DNA of 64,000 nucleotides. Source: Kribbella steppae. Its GTDB lineage: Bacteria > Actinomycetota > Actinomycetes > Propionibacteriales > Kribbellaceae. The stretch covers positions 357,569-421,568 of the forward strand of contig NZ_SLWN01000008.1 in NCBI RefSeq assembly GCF_004342025.1, given 5' to 3'. The notes beneath the pieces were generated by a model. It was given only the letters and a program-made list of their open reading frames with translations, did not search any database and was not told where the DNA came from. Each line of letters begins with the position of its first letter. Position 1 is the first letter of the stretch. Position numbers and translations under genes: made by a program. Below, piece by piece: positions 44,095 to 52,235 of the stretch.

Positions 44095-44109
44095 GAGAGC
44101 ACCGCTCTC
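44095..44109. promoter_or_regulatory. candidate TetR operator, copy 2
   Basis: GAGAGCACCGCTCTC is a perfect 6-bp inverted repeat with a 3-base centre, 53 bases (about five helical turns) from copy 1. The two sites share GAGAGCAnnGCTCT. Confidence 0.65.
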
Positions 44110-44131
44110 GCAAACGATGAAGGGTACGACG

Positions 44132-44605
44132 ATGCCGGAGTACAAGCAGACCTACGACAGCAAGCGCGTGATCACCGCCGCCGACGGCAGCATGCGGGTC
44201 TTCAACCGGATCGTCGCCCGCTTGACCAAGCTCGGCATCAGCCTGATGGGCAGCCGCGTCCTCTCCGTCCGCGGCCGCAAGACCGGCGACTGGCGCAGCA
44301 CCCCGGTCAACCTCCTGGTTCTCGACGGCCAGCGCTACCTGGTCGCCCCGCGCGGCCACACCCAGTGGGTCCGCAACCTCCGCGCGAACCCCGAGGGCCG
44401 CCTCCAACTCGGCCGCACCATCGAGACCTTCCGCGCCGAAGAAATCGCCGACGCCGACAAGACGGACGTCCTCCGCCTCTACCTGAAGAAGTGGTCCTGG
44501 GAAGTAGGCACCTTCTTCAGCGGCGACGTCACCAAGAACTCCCCCGAAGAAACCCTCCACCACATAGCCCCCGGCGTCCCCGTCTTCAAAATCCACCCCG
44601 CCTGA
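44132..44605 (+). CDS. deazaflavin (F420)-dependent nitroreductase family protein (Ddn-like)
   Basis: The 157-residue protein contains LMGSRVLSVRGRKTGDWRST, then PVNLLVLDGQRYLVAPRGHT and QWVRNLRANPEGRLQLGRTI. This is the split-barrel pattern of F420H2-dependent quinone/nitro reductases (Ddn, DUF385). It likely reduces quinones or nitro compounds with F420H2. ATG 44132 has GAAGGG about 8 bases upstream; ATG 44117 is an alternative. Two palindromes and a TTGACA box precede it, so control by the divergent TetR regulator is likely. Confidence 0.9.
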   Translation: MPEYKQTYDSKRVITAADGSMRVFNRIVARLTKLGISLMGSRVLSVRGRKTGDWRSTPVNLLVLDGQRYLVAPRGHTQWVRNLRANPEGRLQLGRTIETFRAEEIADADKTDVLRLYLKKWSWEVGTFFSGDVTKNSPEETLHHIAPGVPVFKIHPA

Positions 44606-44620
44606 CCAACCCGTCGCCGA

Positions 44621-45060
44621 TCAATCGTCATCAGTGGCGGAGGCCAACTCGGCCTCCAACTCAGCAACGCTCGGAAGAGCGGACTGGAACTCCTCGGGTA
44701 GCGAGTTGTTGATCGCCATGGTCCAGTCCGCGACGCCGATCGGTGCCTTGAAGCCCCGCAGCGCGTACTCGGCAACGACCTCCTTCTTGTTCTGGCAGAG
44801 CAGTAGCCCGATGGTCGGCTTGTCGCCGGCCTTCGCGAGCACGTCGTCGACCACCGCCATGTAGAGACCGAGCTGGCCCAGGAACGCGGCATTGAATTTC
44901 ACCGCCTTCAGTTCGATGACGACGTAGCACCGGAGCTCGAGGTGGAAGATCCATCTCCAGCCCGTGCAGGTTTGCAGGCCGACGACCTGCGAAGACGTCC
45001 GCCGGCAGAGTGTCTGCCACGTTCATGACGAGGTCTGACAGCTTGGATGGTGTGCGGCAT
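44621..45060 (-). pseudogene. YhcG/DUF1016 PD-(D/E)XK nuclease, decayed C-terminal part
   Basis: Read leftward, 44621-44955 gives FHLELRCYVVIELKAVKFNA, then FLGQLGLYMAVVDDVLAKAG, KPTIGLLLCQNKKEVVAEYA and LRGFKAPIGVADW. This is the C-terminal nuclease domain of YhcG proteins with its ExK motif (IELK). Just upstream, the neighbouring frame gives VFAGRRPANLHGLEMDL, resembling the preceding part of the domain, so a frameshift lies near 44945-44955. The N-terminal half of the normal 350-residue protein is missing. YhcG proteins occur with restriction-modification and defence genes, none of which remain here. Confidence 0.75.
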
Positions 45061-45091
45061 CGGGGCACACGCGGCGGGGTAGCCTGCGGAG

Positions 45092-45571
45092 ATGACTTCA
45101 CCGGGTGACTACACGGCGACGCTTCCCCGAAAACGCATGGGCGCGGGGGTCTTGTTCACGGACGCGGATGGGCGGGCGTTGCTCGTTGAGCCTGTGTACA
45201 AGGACTACTGGGAGATCGTGGGCGGGTGCGTTGAGGAGAACGAGGCGCCACGAACGGCCGCGGTGCGCGAGGTGAAAGAGGAGCTGGGCAAGGCGGTCTC
45301 TCTAGGGCGGTTGCTGGTGGTGGATTGGGTGCCGCCGCGGCCGGACCGCACCGAGGGAGTCATGTTTGTGTATGACGGCGGCACGCTCGATGAGCAGGGT
45401 ACGGCCGATATCCACCTACCGCCGGACGAACTGTCTCGCTGGGCATGGTGTGACCGCGAGCAGATCGAGCAGCGGATGTCGTCGCTGCTGGCCCGGCGTG
45501 TGACTGCCGCGCTGCGGGCCAAGGTCGAAGGCAAGGTGTTCGATCTGGAGAACGGCTTTCAGGTGCTGTGA
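45092..45571 (+). CDS. Nudix hydrolase
   Basis: The 159-residue protein has a complete Nudix box, GGCVEENEAPRTAAVREV followed by KEELG, which fits GX5EX7REUXEEXGU. ALLVEPVYKDYWEIVGG precedes it, and GVMFVYDGGTLDEQGTADIH follows. It cleaves a nucleoside diphosphate linked to another moiety; the substrate is not readable. It stands between two decayed genes but is itself intact. The start ATG 45092 has a GGAG about 4 bases upstream. Confidence 0.92.
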   Translation: MTSPGDYTATLPRKRMGAGVLFTDADGRALLVEPVYKDYWEIVGGCVEENEAPRTAAVREVKEELGKAVSLGRLLVVDWVPPRPDRTEGVMFVYDGGTLDEQGTADIHLPPDELSRWAWCDREQIEQRMSSLLARRVTAALRAKVEGKVFDLENGFQVL

Positions 45572-45681
45572 TTCATACCTGCGACGCGCTCCCGCTCGTG
45601 GAAGCACGCCGTCGTGATGTTAGTCAGGCTGCGGTGCCGTAGTGGTCGGCGGTCGCGGCGCCGGCCCGGGGTGGCGCACCG

Positions 45682-46545
45682 GTGGCCCAGATCGCCGCCG
45701 CGCGTGCTGACTTCCGCGCGACCCGCTTCAGCCAGCTCGCCCGCCGCTTACCAAAGCTGCTCGCCCAGGCTGTCGCCTGCCGTGAGGCTGCCGCCCTCAC
45801 TGAGGCTTCACAGGCCGCCGATCGGCTGGCGCAAACCTATAACTTGGCCACGCAACTGCTGGTCAAGTTGCACGACAACGGGATGGCGTGGGCAACCGCG
45901 GACCGTGCCGTTCAGGCAGCCAGTAGCGGCAACGACCCGATGGTGCTTGCCGACGCACGCCGCCTCGCGGCCACCGTGATGCGGCGTACCCAGCACCGCG
46001 ACGGCGCACAGCGGCTCATGCTCGACGCCGCTCGTCAACTACACACCGACGGCGGACTCGCCGACACCGCAGCAGCCGCCGTATACGGGCAGCTACTCGC
46101 CGCAGCCTCCTACACTGCAGCCCTGCGCGACGACCGGGACAGCGCCTGGACACTGCTGGAAGAAGCGGAGAACGCCGCACGCCGCATTGGCACTGTGAAG
46201 AATGACCGGTTCGACATGCTCGAACTGGCCGTCTACAAGATCAGTGTGTCGCGGGTTCTCGGCGACTTCGGCGCCGCCGTCGACTACGCGCGCTTGGTCG
46301 ACCCGGCCCGAATTCCGTCGCCCGAGCGTCGCGCCCGCTACTGGGAAGACACTGCCCTCGCGCTGCATGGCCGCGGTCGCCCACAGGCAGCATTCCAGGC
46401 GCTCGTCGCGGCCGATCGCGACACCCCACAGGAAGTCCGATACCGCCCGTGGGCGCAGAAACTCACCCGCGATCTGCTGTCCAGCGCCCGCCACAACGAC
46501 CTCCCCGGGATGCGCGACTTCGCCGCCCGCGTCGGCGCACTTTGA
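45682..46545 (+). CDS. TPR-repeat protein lacking its usual HTH head (probably truncated)
   Basis: The 287-residue frame is almost all helical: FRATRFSQLARRLPKLLAQA, YNLATQLLVKLHDNGMAWAT, ADRAVQAASSGNDPMVLADA, TLLEEAENAARRIGTVKNDR, VDYARLVDPARIPSPERRAR, YWEDTALALHGRGRPQAAFQ. This is the TPR-like C-terminal region of actinobacterial XRE regulators (about 400 residues), which begin with a helix-turn-helix absent here. Only about 110 bases separate it from the Nudix gene, and they contain no HTH. It may be expressed from GTG 45682 or be a 5'-truncated relic. Confidence 0.6.
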   Translation: MAQIAAARADFRATRFSQLARRLPKLLAQAVACREAAALTEASQAADRLAQTYNLATQLLVKLHDNGMAWATADRAVQAASSGNDPMVLADARRLAATVMRRTQHRDGAQRLMLDAARQLHTDGGLADTAAAAVYGQLLAAASYTAALRDDRDSAWTLLEEAENAARRIGTVKNDRFDMLELAVYKISVSRVLGDFGAAVDYARLVDPARIPSPERRARYWEDTALALHGRGRPQAAFQALVAADRDTPQEVRYRPWAQKLTRDLLSSARHNDLPGMRDFAARVGAL

Positions 46546-46745
46546 ACCAGCCCCTGATTTTGAACAGGACACCTGCCCAGGAGCTTCGGGTACCAGTTGG
46601 GAAGTGACGACCGGGCAGGGGCGCTCTCGAAGCGCGGTGTCTTGTCATTCATGCCCTCAAGGCTTTCGTGGCGACACCCCGGTCACCTAGGGCCTTTGCG
46701 GGGCATTGCGGGGCAGACTGTCGGAGTGCCTGACAAGATGGCGGG

Positions 46746-47819
46746 ATGATCACTCCCGAACAGTTGATTGCGGCGCCGAAGGTTCTGCTCCACGACCACC
46801 TGGACGGTGGTCTGCGGCCGGGGACGGTGGTGGAGCTGGCTCGGGAGATCGGGCATGTGTTGCCGCGGACTGATGCCGGTGAGTTGGGTGCGTGGTTCGT
46901 GGAGTCGGCGGACTCGGGGTCGCTGGAGCGGTATCTCGAGACGTTCGATCACACCGTCGCGGTGATGCAGAACGCTGAGGCGATCAAGCGGGTGGCCAGT
47001 GAGTGTGTGCAGGATCTGGCCGCGGATGGGGTGGTGTACGCGGAGGTGCGGTACGCGCCCGAGCAGCACCTGACCGCTGGGTTGACGCTGGAGCAGGTGG
47101 TGGACGCGGTTGGCGAGGGGTTCGAGCACGGGATGGCGACCGCCGAGCGGCCGATCGTCGCTCGGCAGTTGCTGACCGCCATGCGCCACAAGGCCCGGTC
47201 GATGGAGATCGCGGAGCTTGCGGTGGCGTACCGCGACGCCGGGGTGGTCGGGTTCGACATTGCCGGCGCGGAGGCGGGGTATCCGCCCACCCGGCACCTG
47301 GACGCGTTCGAGTATCTGCAGCGGGAGAACGCCCACTTCACCATCCACGCCGGCGAGGCGTTCGGTCTGCCGTCGATCTGGCAGGCGATCCAGTGGTGCG
47401 GGGCGGACCGCCTCGGCCACGGCGTCCGGATCATTGACGACATCACGTACGACGAGGCCGGCGAGAAGGCCGAGCTCGGCCGACTGGCGGCGTACGTGCG
47501 GGATGGACGGATCCCGTTGGAGATGTGCCCGAGCTCCAACCTGCAAACGGGCGCGGCCGCGTCGATCGCCGACCACCCGATCGGGCTGCTCGCCAAGCTC
47601 CGCTTCCGGGTCACGGTGAACACCGACAACCGGTTGATGAGTGGTACGTCGATGAGCCGGGAACTCACCCTTCTCGCCGAGGCGTTCGGCTACGGGCTGG
47701 CGGACTTCCGCTGGTTCGCCATCAACGCGATGAAGTCCGCGTTCCTGCCGTTCGACGAACGCCTGGCCATCATCGACAACACCATCAAGCCCTGGTACGC
47801 CAAAGTCCTGGCGAGCTGA
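46746..47819 (+). CDS. add: adenosine deaminase
   Basis: The 357-residue enzyme has all key residues: zinc ligands His16 and His18 in LLHDHLDGG, catalytic-region FTIHAGEAFG (His201, Glu204), GHGVRI (His225), and VTVNTDNRLMSG (Asp294). It deaminates adenosine or deoxyadenosine to inosine. A perfect 13-bp hairpin starts at its stop codon. The first half uses more GTG/GGG-type wording than the second, but no frameshift is present. Upstream (46546-46745) I see no gene. Confidence 0.95.
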   Translation: MITPEQLIAAPKVLLHDHLDGGLRPGTVVELAREIGHVLPRTDAGELGAWFVESADSGSLERYLETFDHTVAVMQNAEAIKRVASECVQDLAADGVVYAEVRYAPEQHLTAGLTLEQVVDAVGEGFEHGMATAERPIVARQLLTAMRHKARSMEIAELAVAYRDAGVVGFDIAGAEAGYPPTRHLDAFEYLQRENAHFTIHAGEAFGLPSIWQAIQWCGADRLGHGVRIIDDITYDEAGEKAELGRLAAYVRDGRIPLEMCPSSNLQTGAAASIADHPIGLLAKLRFRVTVNTDNRLMSGTSMSRELTLLAEAFGYGLADFRWFAINAMKSAFLPFDERLAIIDNTIKPWYAKVLAS

Positions 47820-47846
47820 GCCTGCCCTCACGCGAGGGCAGGCTCA
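47817..47846. terminator. bidirectional hairpin between add and the ABC exporter
   Basis: TGAGCCTGCCCTC and GAGGGCAGGCTCA form a perfect 13-bp stem with a 4-base loop (ACGC). The left arm includes the add stop codon; the convergent permease gene ends 6 bases beyond. Confidence 0.9.
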
Positions 47847-47851
47847 GGCCG

Positions 47852-48655
47852 TCAGACGGAGCGTTGGTAGGTGCGGAAGGCTCGGGTGGAGAGCCAGGCC
47901 ACGAAGAGAGTGAAGGCCAGTAGGTAGAGGGAGTGGCGGGCTACCGAGGACCAGTCCGGGTTGGCGGAGAGGGCTTGGCGCGCGGCGATGGCGGCCCAGT
48001 CGACGGGGTTGTAGCGGGCCGCGACGTTGACCCAGTGGGGCGCGACCGCGGGGTCGATCATGATCGAGGACATGAACGTCAGCGGGAGCGAGACGAACTG
48101 CGAGATGCCGATCAGCGCCTCCTGCTGGCGGGTCAGCAGAGCCACCGCGTTCGACAGCGAGCCGAAGGCCGTTCCGACCAGCATCGAGGCCGCGACCGTG
48201 ACGGCGTAGCCCGCGGCACCGCCGTCGTACCGGGCGCCCGCGGCCATGCCGATCGCGAACACCAGGAGGGTCTGGATCAGCGTGGTGGTCGCGTTGCTGA
48301 TCAGTTGCCCGGCCATCAGTCCGCCGCGGCTGACCGGTGACGCGAGCATGCGGTCCATCACACCGCGTTCCATGTCCGCGATGAACGTCGTACCGCTCCA
48401 GCCGCTGGTCATCAGCGCGGTCATCATCACGATGCCGGGCGTGAGGAAGGCGATGTACGACGAGTCGCTGAAGCCCGGGATGTTCACCACACCCTTGAAC
48501 AACTGCCCGAACAGCAGCAGCCAGATCGCCGGCTGGATCAACGTGAACGCGATCAGTGCCGGCTGCCGGTACTGCGCTCGCAGCCAACGGCCCGTGATGA
48601 GTCGAGTGTGCCCGACGAATCCGGTACGACGCCCGGCCAAGGTCAACGTGGACAT
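47852..48655 (-). CDS. ABC-2 type drug exporter permease (DrrB-like)
   Basis: The 267-residue protein has about six membrane helices, the first ALIAFTLIQPAIWLLLFGQL, with FLTPGIVMMTALMTSGWSGT and ERGVMDRMLASPVSRGGLMA, the latter the typical ABC-2 loop. It pairs with the ATPase gene by a TGATG overlap. Substrate is unknown; DrrB-type exporters move anthracyclines, lipids or other hydrophobic compounds. Confidence 0.92.
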   Translation of the reverse strand: MSTLTLAGRRTGFVGHTRLITGRWLRAQYRQPALIAFTLIQPAIWLLLFGQLFKGVVNIPGFSDSSYIAFLTPGIVMMTALMTSGWSGTTFIADMERGVMDRMLASPVSRGGLMAGQLISNATTTLIQTLLVFAIGMAAGARYDGGAAGYAVTVAASMLVGTAFGSLSNAVALLTRQQEALIGISQFVSLPLTFMSSIMIDPAVAPHWVNVAARYNPVDWAAIAARQALSANPDWSSVARHSLYLLAFTLFVAWLSTRAFRTYQRSV

Positions 48656-49644
48656 CACGCCGCCTCCCTTTCAACGGAAGCCTCACGGAACGACCGGCCG
48701 GTGTACCGCAGGTACACATCGTCCAGCGACGGCCGCGACACGGTCACCGCGGTGACCGGAATCTCCTTGTCCTCAAGGGTTCCCAGTACGGCGGGAACCG
48801 CGGTCGCACCGTGGTCGACCCGGGCACGCAATGTGTTGCCCTCGACAACGATCTCGCCGACACCCGGCAACCCACTCAGTAACCCGCGCACGTTTCCATC
48901 GGTGTCCGGCGACACCAGTTCGACGTGGACCGAGTCGCCGCGTAGTTCGGCCTTCAGTGCCTCCGGGGTGCCCTCGGTAACGATCTTGCCGTGGTCGACG
49001 ATGGCCAGCTGATCGGCCAGCCGATCCGCCTCTTCCAGGTAGTGCGTGGTGAGCAGCACGGTCAGACCCTCGTGACCGGACAGCCGGCCGACCTCGTTCC
49101 AGAGATCGGCTCGCGCCTCTGGATCGAGGCCGGTCGTCGGCTCGTCGAGGAACAACACCTGCGGCCGGTGGACCAGACCGAGAGCGACGTCGAGCTTGCG
49201 TTGCATACCGCCGGAGTAGGTCTTGACCTGGCGGCTGCCCGCGTCGGTCAGGTCGAATCGCTCGAGCAGCTCGGCGGCACGTCGTACTGCCTCTGCGCGG
49301 GTCAGGCCGTAGATCCGGCCGCTGAGGACGAGGTTCTCGACGCCGGTGGCTTGCGGGTCGGAGCTGGACTTCTGCGGTACGTAGCCGATTGACCGTCGTA
49401 CCTCGTCCTGCGACCGGTTGACGTCATACCCGGCCACCCGTGCCGTGCCGGAGTCGGCCCGGGACAGGGTGGTGAGGATCTTGACGGTGGTGGACTTGCC
49501 GGCGCCGTTGGGACCGAGCAGACCCAGTACGACGCCCTCCGGGACGCTGAAGGTGAGACCGTCGAGCGCGCGCAGAGGTGGGTTCTTGCGGCCGGCCGGG
49601 TACGTCTTGACCAGGTCGACCGCTTCGAGGGCAGGCGTAGCCAT
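48655..49644 (-). CDS. ABC exporter ATPase, DrrA-like
   Basis: The 329-residue protein has Walker A GPNGAGKST (about 43-51), Q-loop IGYVPQKSSSDPQATG, signature TYSGGMQRKLDVALGLV, Walker B VLFLDEPTTGLD and the H-loop TTHYLEEADRLADQL. The C-terminal domain ends SRPSLDDVYLRYTGRSFREA, the mark of daunorubicin-type exporters (DrrA). It precedes and overlaps the permease gene. The PadR gene lies upstream in the same direction, separated by a hairpin, and probably controls this pair. Confidence 0.94.
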   Translation of the reverse strand: MATPALEAVDLVKTYPAGRKNPPLRALDGLTFSVPEGVVLGLLGPNGAGKSTTVKILTTLSRADSGTARVAGYDVNRSQDEVRRSIGYVPQKSSSDPQATGVENLVLSGRIYGLTRAEAVRRAAELLERFDLTDAGSRQVKTYSGGMQRKLDVALGLVHRPQVLFLDEPTTGLDPEARADLWNEVGRLSGHEGLTVLLTTHYLEEADRLADQLAIVDHGKIVTEGTPEALKAELRGDSVHVELVSPDTDGNVRGLLSGLPGVGEIVVEGNTLRARVDHGATAVPAVLGTLEDKEIPVTAVTVSRPSLDDVYLRYTGRSFREASVEREAA

Positions 49645-49744
49645 GATGTGGTGACTCCCTTGTGGTGACGGGAGCCGGTCCGCTGCTGGCTATCCTGATG
49701 GTTGCGCCTTGGGTGCCAGGTCTTCGGACCGACTCGAGGAACTG

Positions 49745-49788
49745 CGGCCCTTGACCCCTGGTGTTGCCGCACCGCGGGTCGAGGGCCG
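49745..49788 (-). terminator. hairpin between padR-like gene and ABC exporter
   Basis: CGGCCCTTGACCC and GGGTCGAGGGCCG pair over 13 positions with one mismatch and an 18-base loop. It lies downstream of the PadR stop and 100 bases before the ATPase start, so it could reduce read-through (attenuator) rather than fully stop it. Confidence 0.55.
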
Positions 49789-49811
49789 TCCTGCTTCCAG
49801 GTGACTTCCTT

Positions 49812-50507
49812 CTAGGTGGCTTCCGGTGGTATCGCCCGCATCCAGGCGAAGTCGGTGCCGAAGTACTTGACCGGGTCCTTCAGTTGCTCGCCCGGGCTGA
49901 TGCCGTCCTCCTGGTAGTGCTTCCAGGCCTTGCGCCAGAACGCCGAGCCGTCCAGCGCGTCGGTCCGGATCTCCTCGGCGAGTTGGTGGATGTACGCCGA
50001 CTCGGCCTTGAGCAACGCCAGCCGGAACTCCGACTCGACCCAGAAGATGCGCGGGAACTCCATCGACGTCATGTGCTCGTGCACGGCGGTGACTTGCTCG
50101 ATCTCCGCGTCGACCGCCTTGAGCCGCTGCTCCAGGAGCTCGGCCACCCGATCGGGCGGGAGGCCCGGCAGGTAGGCGAGGCCGGCCTCGAGCGGGTGGA
50201 ACTCGCGGGTCGGCGTGCCGATCAGCTCGGTCAGCCAGTCGGCGAACTCCTGCTGGCCGGTGTCAGTGATCTGGTAGACCGTGCGCTCGGGGCGGTTGCC
50301 CTCGCGGATGGTCTCGCGGGCCTCGATGAAGCCGTTCTTCTCCAGCGCCGCGACGACCGAGTAGAGCGAGCCGTAGTTGAGCTTGATGCTCTGGTCCTTG
50401 CCGCGGGCTCTGAGGATGGTCGAGATCTCGTACGGGTGCATCGGGCGCTCGCCCAGGCTCCCCAGCACCGCGAACGCGAGCGGGTTGCCGACCTTCCGTC
50501 GCGCCAT
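49812..50507 (-). CDS. PadR-family transcriptional regulator
   Basis: The 231-residue protein has the PadR winged helix in the first 85 residues: FAVLGSLGERPMHPYEISTI, IKLNYGSLYSVVAALEKNGF, and the wing RPERTVYQITDTGQQEFADW. A C-terminal helical dimerisation domain (Vir_Act_alpha_C-type, about 100-200) follows. PadR genes next to drug exporters usually repress them and lose DNA binding on contact with the drug. A perfect 16-base palindrome 21 bases before its start is an excellent self-operator candidate. Confidence 0.92.
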   Translation of the reverse strand: MARRKVGNPLAFAVLGSLGERPMHPYEISTILRARGKDQSIKLNYGSLYSVVAALEKNGFIEARETIREGNRPERTVYQITDTGQQEFADWLTELIGTPTREFHPLEAGLAYLPGLPPDRVAELLEQRLKAVDAEIEQVTAVHEHMTSMEFPRIFWVESEFRLALLKAESAYIHQLAEEIRTDALDGSAFWRKAWKHYQEDGISPGEQLKDPVKYFGTDFAWMRAIPPEAT

Positions 50508-50528
50508 CGCGCCCTCCTCGATCTCAAG

Positions 50529-50544
50529 TACTCGAAATCGAGTA
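50529..50544. promoter_or_regulatory. candidate PadR operator (perfect palindrome)
   Basis: TACTCGA-AA-TCGAGTA is a perfect inverted repeat just upstream of the PadR gene. A second half-like element, CAAGTATT, follows at about 50567. AT-rich bases around it suit an overlapping promoter. Confidence 0.7.
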
Positions 50545-50565
50545 TTAGTTCATGGGTATCCGATG

Positions 50566-51651
50566 TCAAGTATTCAGCCAGGCGAAGGCACGGAACCCCA
50601 GCCGCTGCACCGGCCGAACGCGCGGGGCAGTCAGCACGCGGTACACCGGCTGCTCGACGTACTTCGTCAACAGCCAGGCCAGCACGATGACCCCGGCCAC
50701 CGCTCCGGCGATCTGCTCGATCCGCCCCGCCCCCAGCCCCATCAGGTGGTACGCGATCAGGTACCCGACCTCCTGGTTGAGGAGGTAGATGCCGAACGAG
50801 ATCCGCGCCAGGAACTGGATCGGCCGGCGGATCGGGGCGAACACGTGCCAGTCCGGGCCTCGGGCGGCCAGTGCGACGAACACCAGCAGAACCCCGATGC
50901 CCAACGACGACGGCAGGTCAGCGGTGTGCGCGTGCTGGGCGAACACGGTCGCGGCGAGCAGGGAGCCCAGGTGCAGTACGCCGATCCGGTGCTGTGACCA
51001 GAGCCAGATCGCGATACCGATGGCAAACAGTTGCAGTCGATGTAGGCCGAGACCGTTCCACGCCACCTGGACCCAGAGTGGGCAGTGCAGGATCCGGTCG
51101 TGCCACTGCACTACCACCGGTGCCACGGTCATGATCCACAGCAGTCCGGTGATCCGCTGGCCGGAGCCCATGCCACGCGGCCAGAGCAGGGCCGCGGCGG
51201 CGAAGGCCATCAGTTGCAGCGGCAGTGTCCAGTAGGAGCCGTCGATGAGGCGCACGGTTGGGTCGAAGGCGCTGGCCAGCGTCAGGTTGCCCCAGAGGTC
51301 GTGCTGGGTGGGCAGGTTCCAGTTGTCCGGTCCGAAGGCGATCAGGACCGTGTAGGTGACCAGCACGGCGGCCAGGTACGGCGGGAGCACCCGGCAGACC
51401 CGCTGCCACAGCCACTGTGACGTGGATGCCTTCCGGATCGTCACGCAGATGAAGTACGCACTGATCACCAGCAGGACGCTGGCGCCGACCTGGAGTGGAT
51501 ACCTACCCAGTGGCGCACCGAGCTCGGGGTGGAGCACCGGGCCCTGGTACGTCGTGTGGCAGAAGACCACTGCGAGGACTGCGAGGACGCGGACGACGTC
51601 CCAGCTCAGACGGCGTGATGTGCTGGCCCGGAACGGGACAGGCGTTGCCAC
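50566..51651 (-). CDS. acyltransferase 3 family membrane protein
   Basis: The 361-residue protein has about ten membrane helices. LSWDVVRVLAVLAVVFCHTT at the N-terminus holds the R-x-x-A...H pattern of the acyltransferase-3 family, with the catalytic His in FCHTTY. QVGASVLLVISAYFIC (the SG/SA-Y-F loop) and FGIYLLNQEVGYLIAYHL near the C-terminus are also typical. It O-acylates a sugar or other exported molecule using cytoplasmic acyl-CoA; acceptor unknown. It stands alone between PadR and GNAT genes. Confidence 0.87.
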   Translation of the reverse strand: MATPVPFRASTSRRLSWDVVRVLAVLAVVFCHTTYQGPVLHPELGAPLGRYPLQVGASVLLVISAYFICVTIRKASTSQWLWQRVCRVLPPYLAAVLVTYTVLIAFGPDNWNLPTQHDLWGNLTLASAFDPTVRLIDGSYWTLPLQLMAFAAAALLWPRGMGSGQRITGLLWIMTVAPVVVQWHDRILHCPLWVQVAWNGLGLHRLQLFAIGIAIWLWSQHRIGVLHLGSLLAATVFAQHAHTADLPSSLGIGVLLVFVALAARGPDWHVFAPIRRPIQFLARISFGIYLLNQEVGYLIAYHLMGLGAGRIEQIAGAVAGVIVLAWLLTKYVEQPVYRVLTAPRVRPVQRLGFRAFAWLNT

Positions 51652-51818
51652 AGTTGCTCCAACATCTCTCGGCTCGCCGATCGTCTTCGGCTGTTATCCC
51701 CCTGTGACACTTCGAAGGATCCTAGGGGGAGCCGGTGGTGGCAGCGCAAATCCTGTGGGTTGCATCACGCCGCTCTCGGTCGACCGTCAGGCAGGTGCGC
51801 CGCGAAGAACCGGTGGGC

Positions 51819-52235
51819 TCAGAGCGCCTTGACCCAGCGGGACCATTCGGGCTGCGGGGCGTAGCCGGCTGTACTCCAGATGTGGTGGGCCTGGGCGTTG
51901 TCGTCGAGAACCATCGCGTCGGCTCGGGTCCCGCCGTATGACGCGAAGCGGTCCTCGGCCAGAGCGACCAGCTTGCGGGCGATGCCTTGGCGGCGGTGGG
52001 TGGGAGCGACGGCCAGGCGATAGAGGTGGCAGCGCCAGCCGTCCCAGCCGACGATGATCGAGCCGATGACGATGTCGTTGTCTACGGCAAGGATCAGTGC
52101 GGACGGGTCGCGCTCGATCAGGCGCAGTACGGCGTCGGCCGAGTCCGGCGGGCGGTGTGAATCCTCAGCAGCAGTGGCCCAGAACTTCATCACGTCGTCG
52201 GCATCGGCCGCGACGGCGTTGCGGTAGTCGACCAT
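51819..52235 (-). CDS. GNAT-family N-acetyltransferase
   Basis: This 138-residue single-domain GNAT has DNDIVIGSIIVGWDGWRCHL, then YRLAVAPTHRRQGIARKLVA, with the acetyl-CoA pattern R-R-Q-G-I-A, and NAQAHHIWSTAGYAPQPEWS near the end. Substrate is unknown. ATG 52233-52235 overlaps the stop of the GlxA-type regulator (TGATG), so the two are co-transcribed and the regulator may act on this pair. Confidence 0.9.
   Translation of the reverse strand: MVDYRNAVAADADDVMKFWATAAEDSHRPPDSADAVLRLIERDPSALILAVDNDIVIGSIIVGWDGWRCHLYRLAVAPTHRRQGIARKLVALAEDRFASYGGTRADAMVLDDNAQAHHIWSTAGYAPQPEWSRWVKAL

Noticed and set aside
46546..46745. Insertion-sequence end between the TPR and add genes
   Set aside because: CCTGCCC/GGGCAGG repeats are present, but there is no transposase fragment or target duplication that I can see.
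51697..51730. Inverted repeat TCCCCCT/AGGGGGA upstream of the acyltransferase gene
   Set aside because: The arms are short and 20 bases apart; I cannot tell it from chance.
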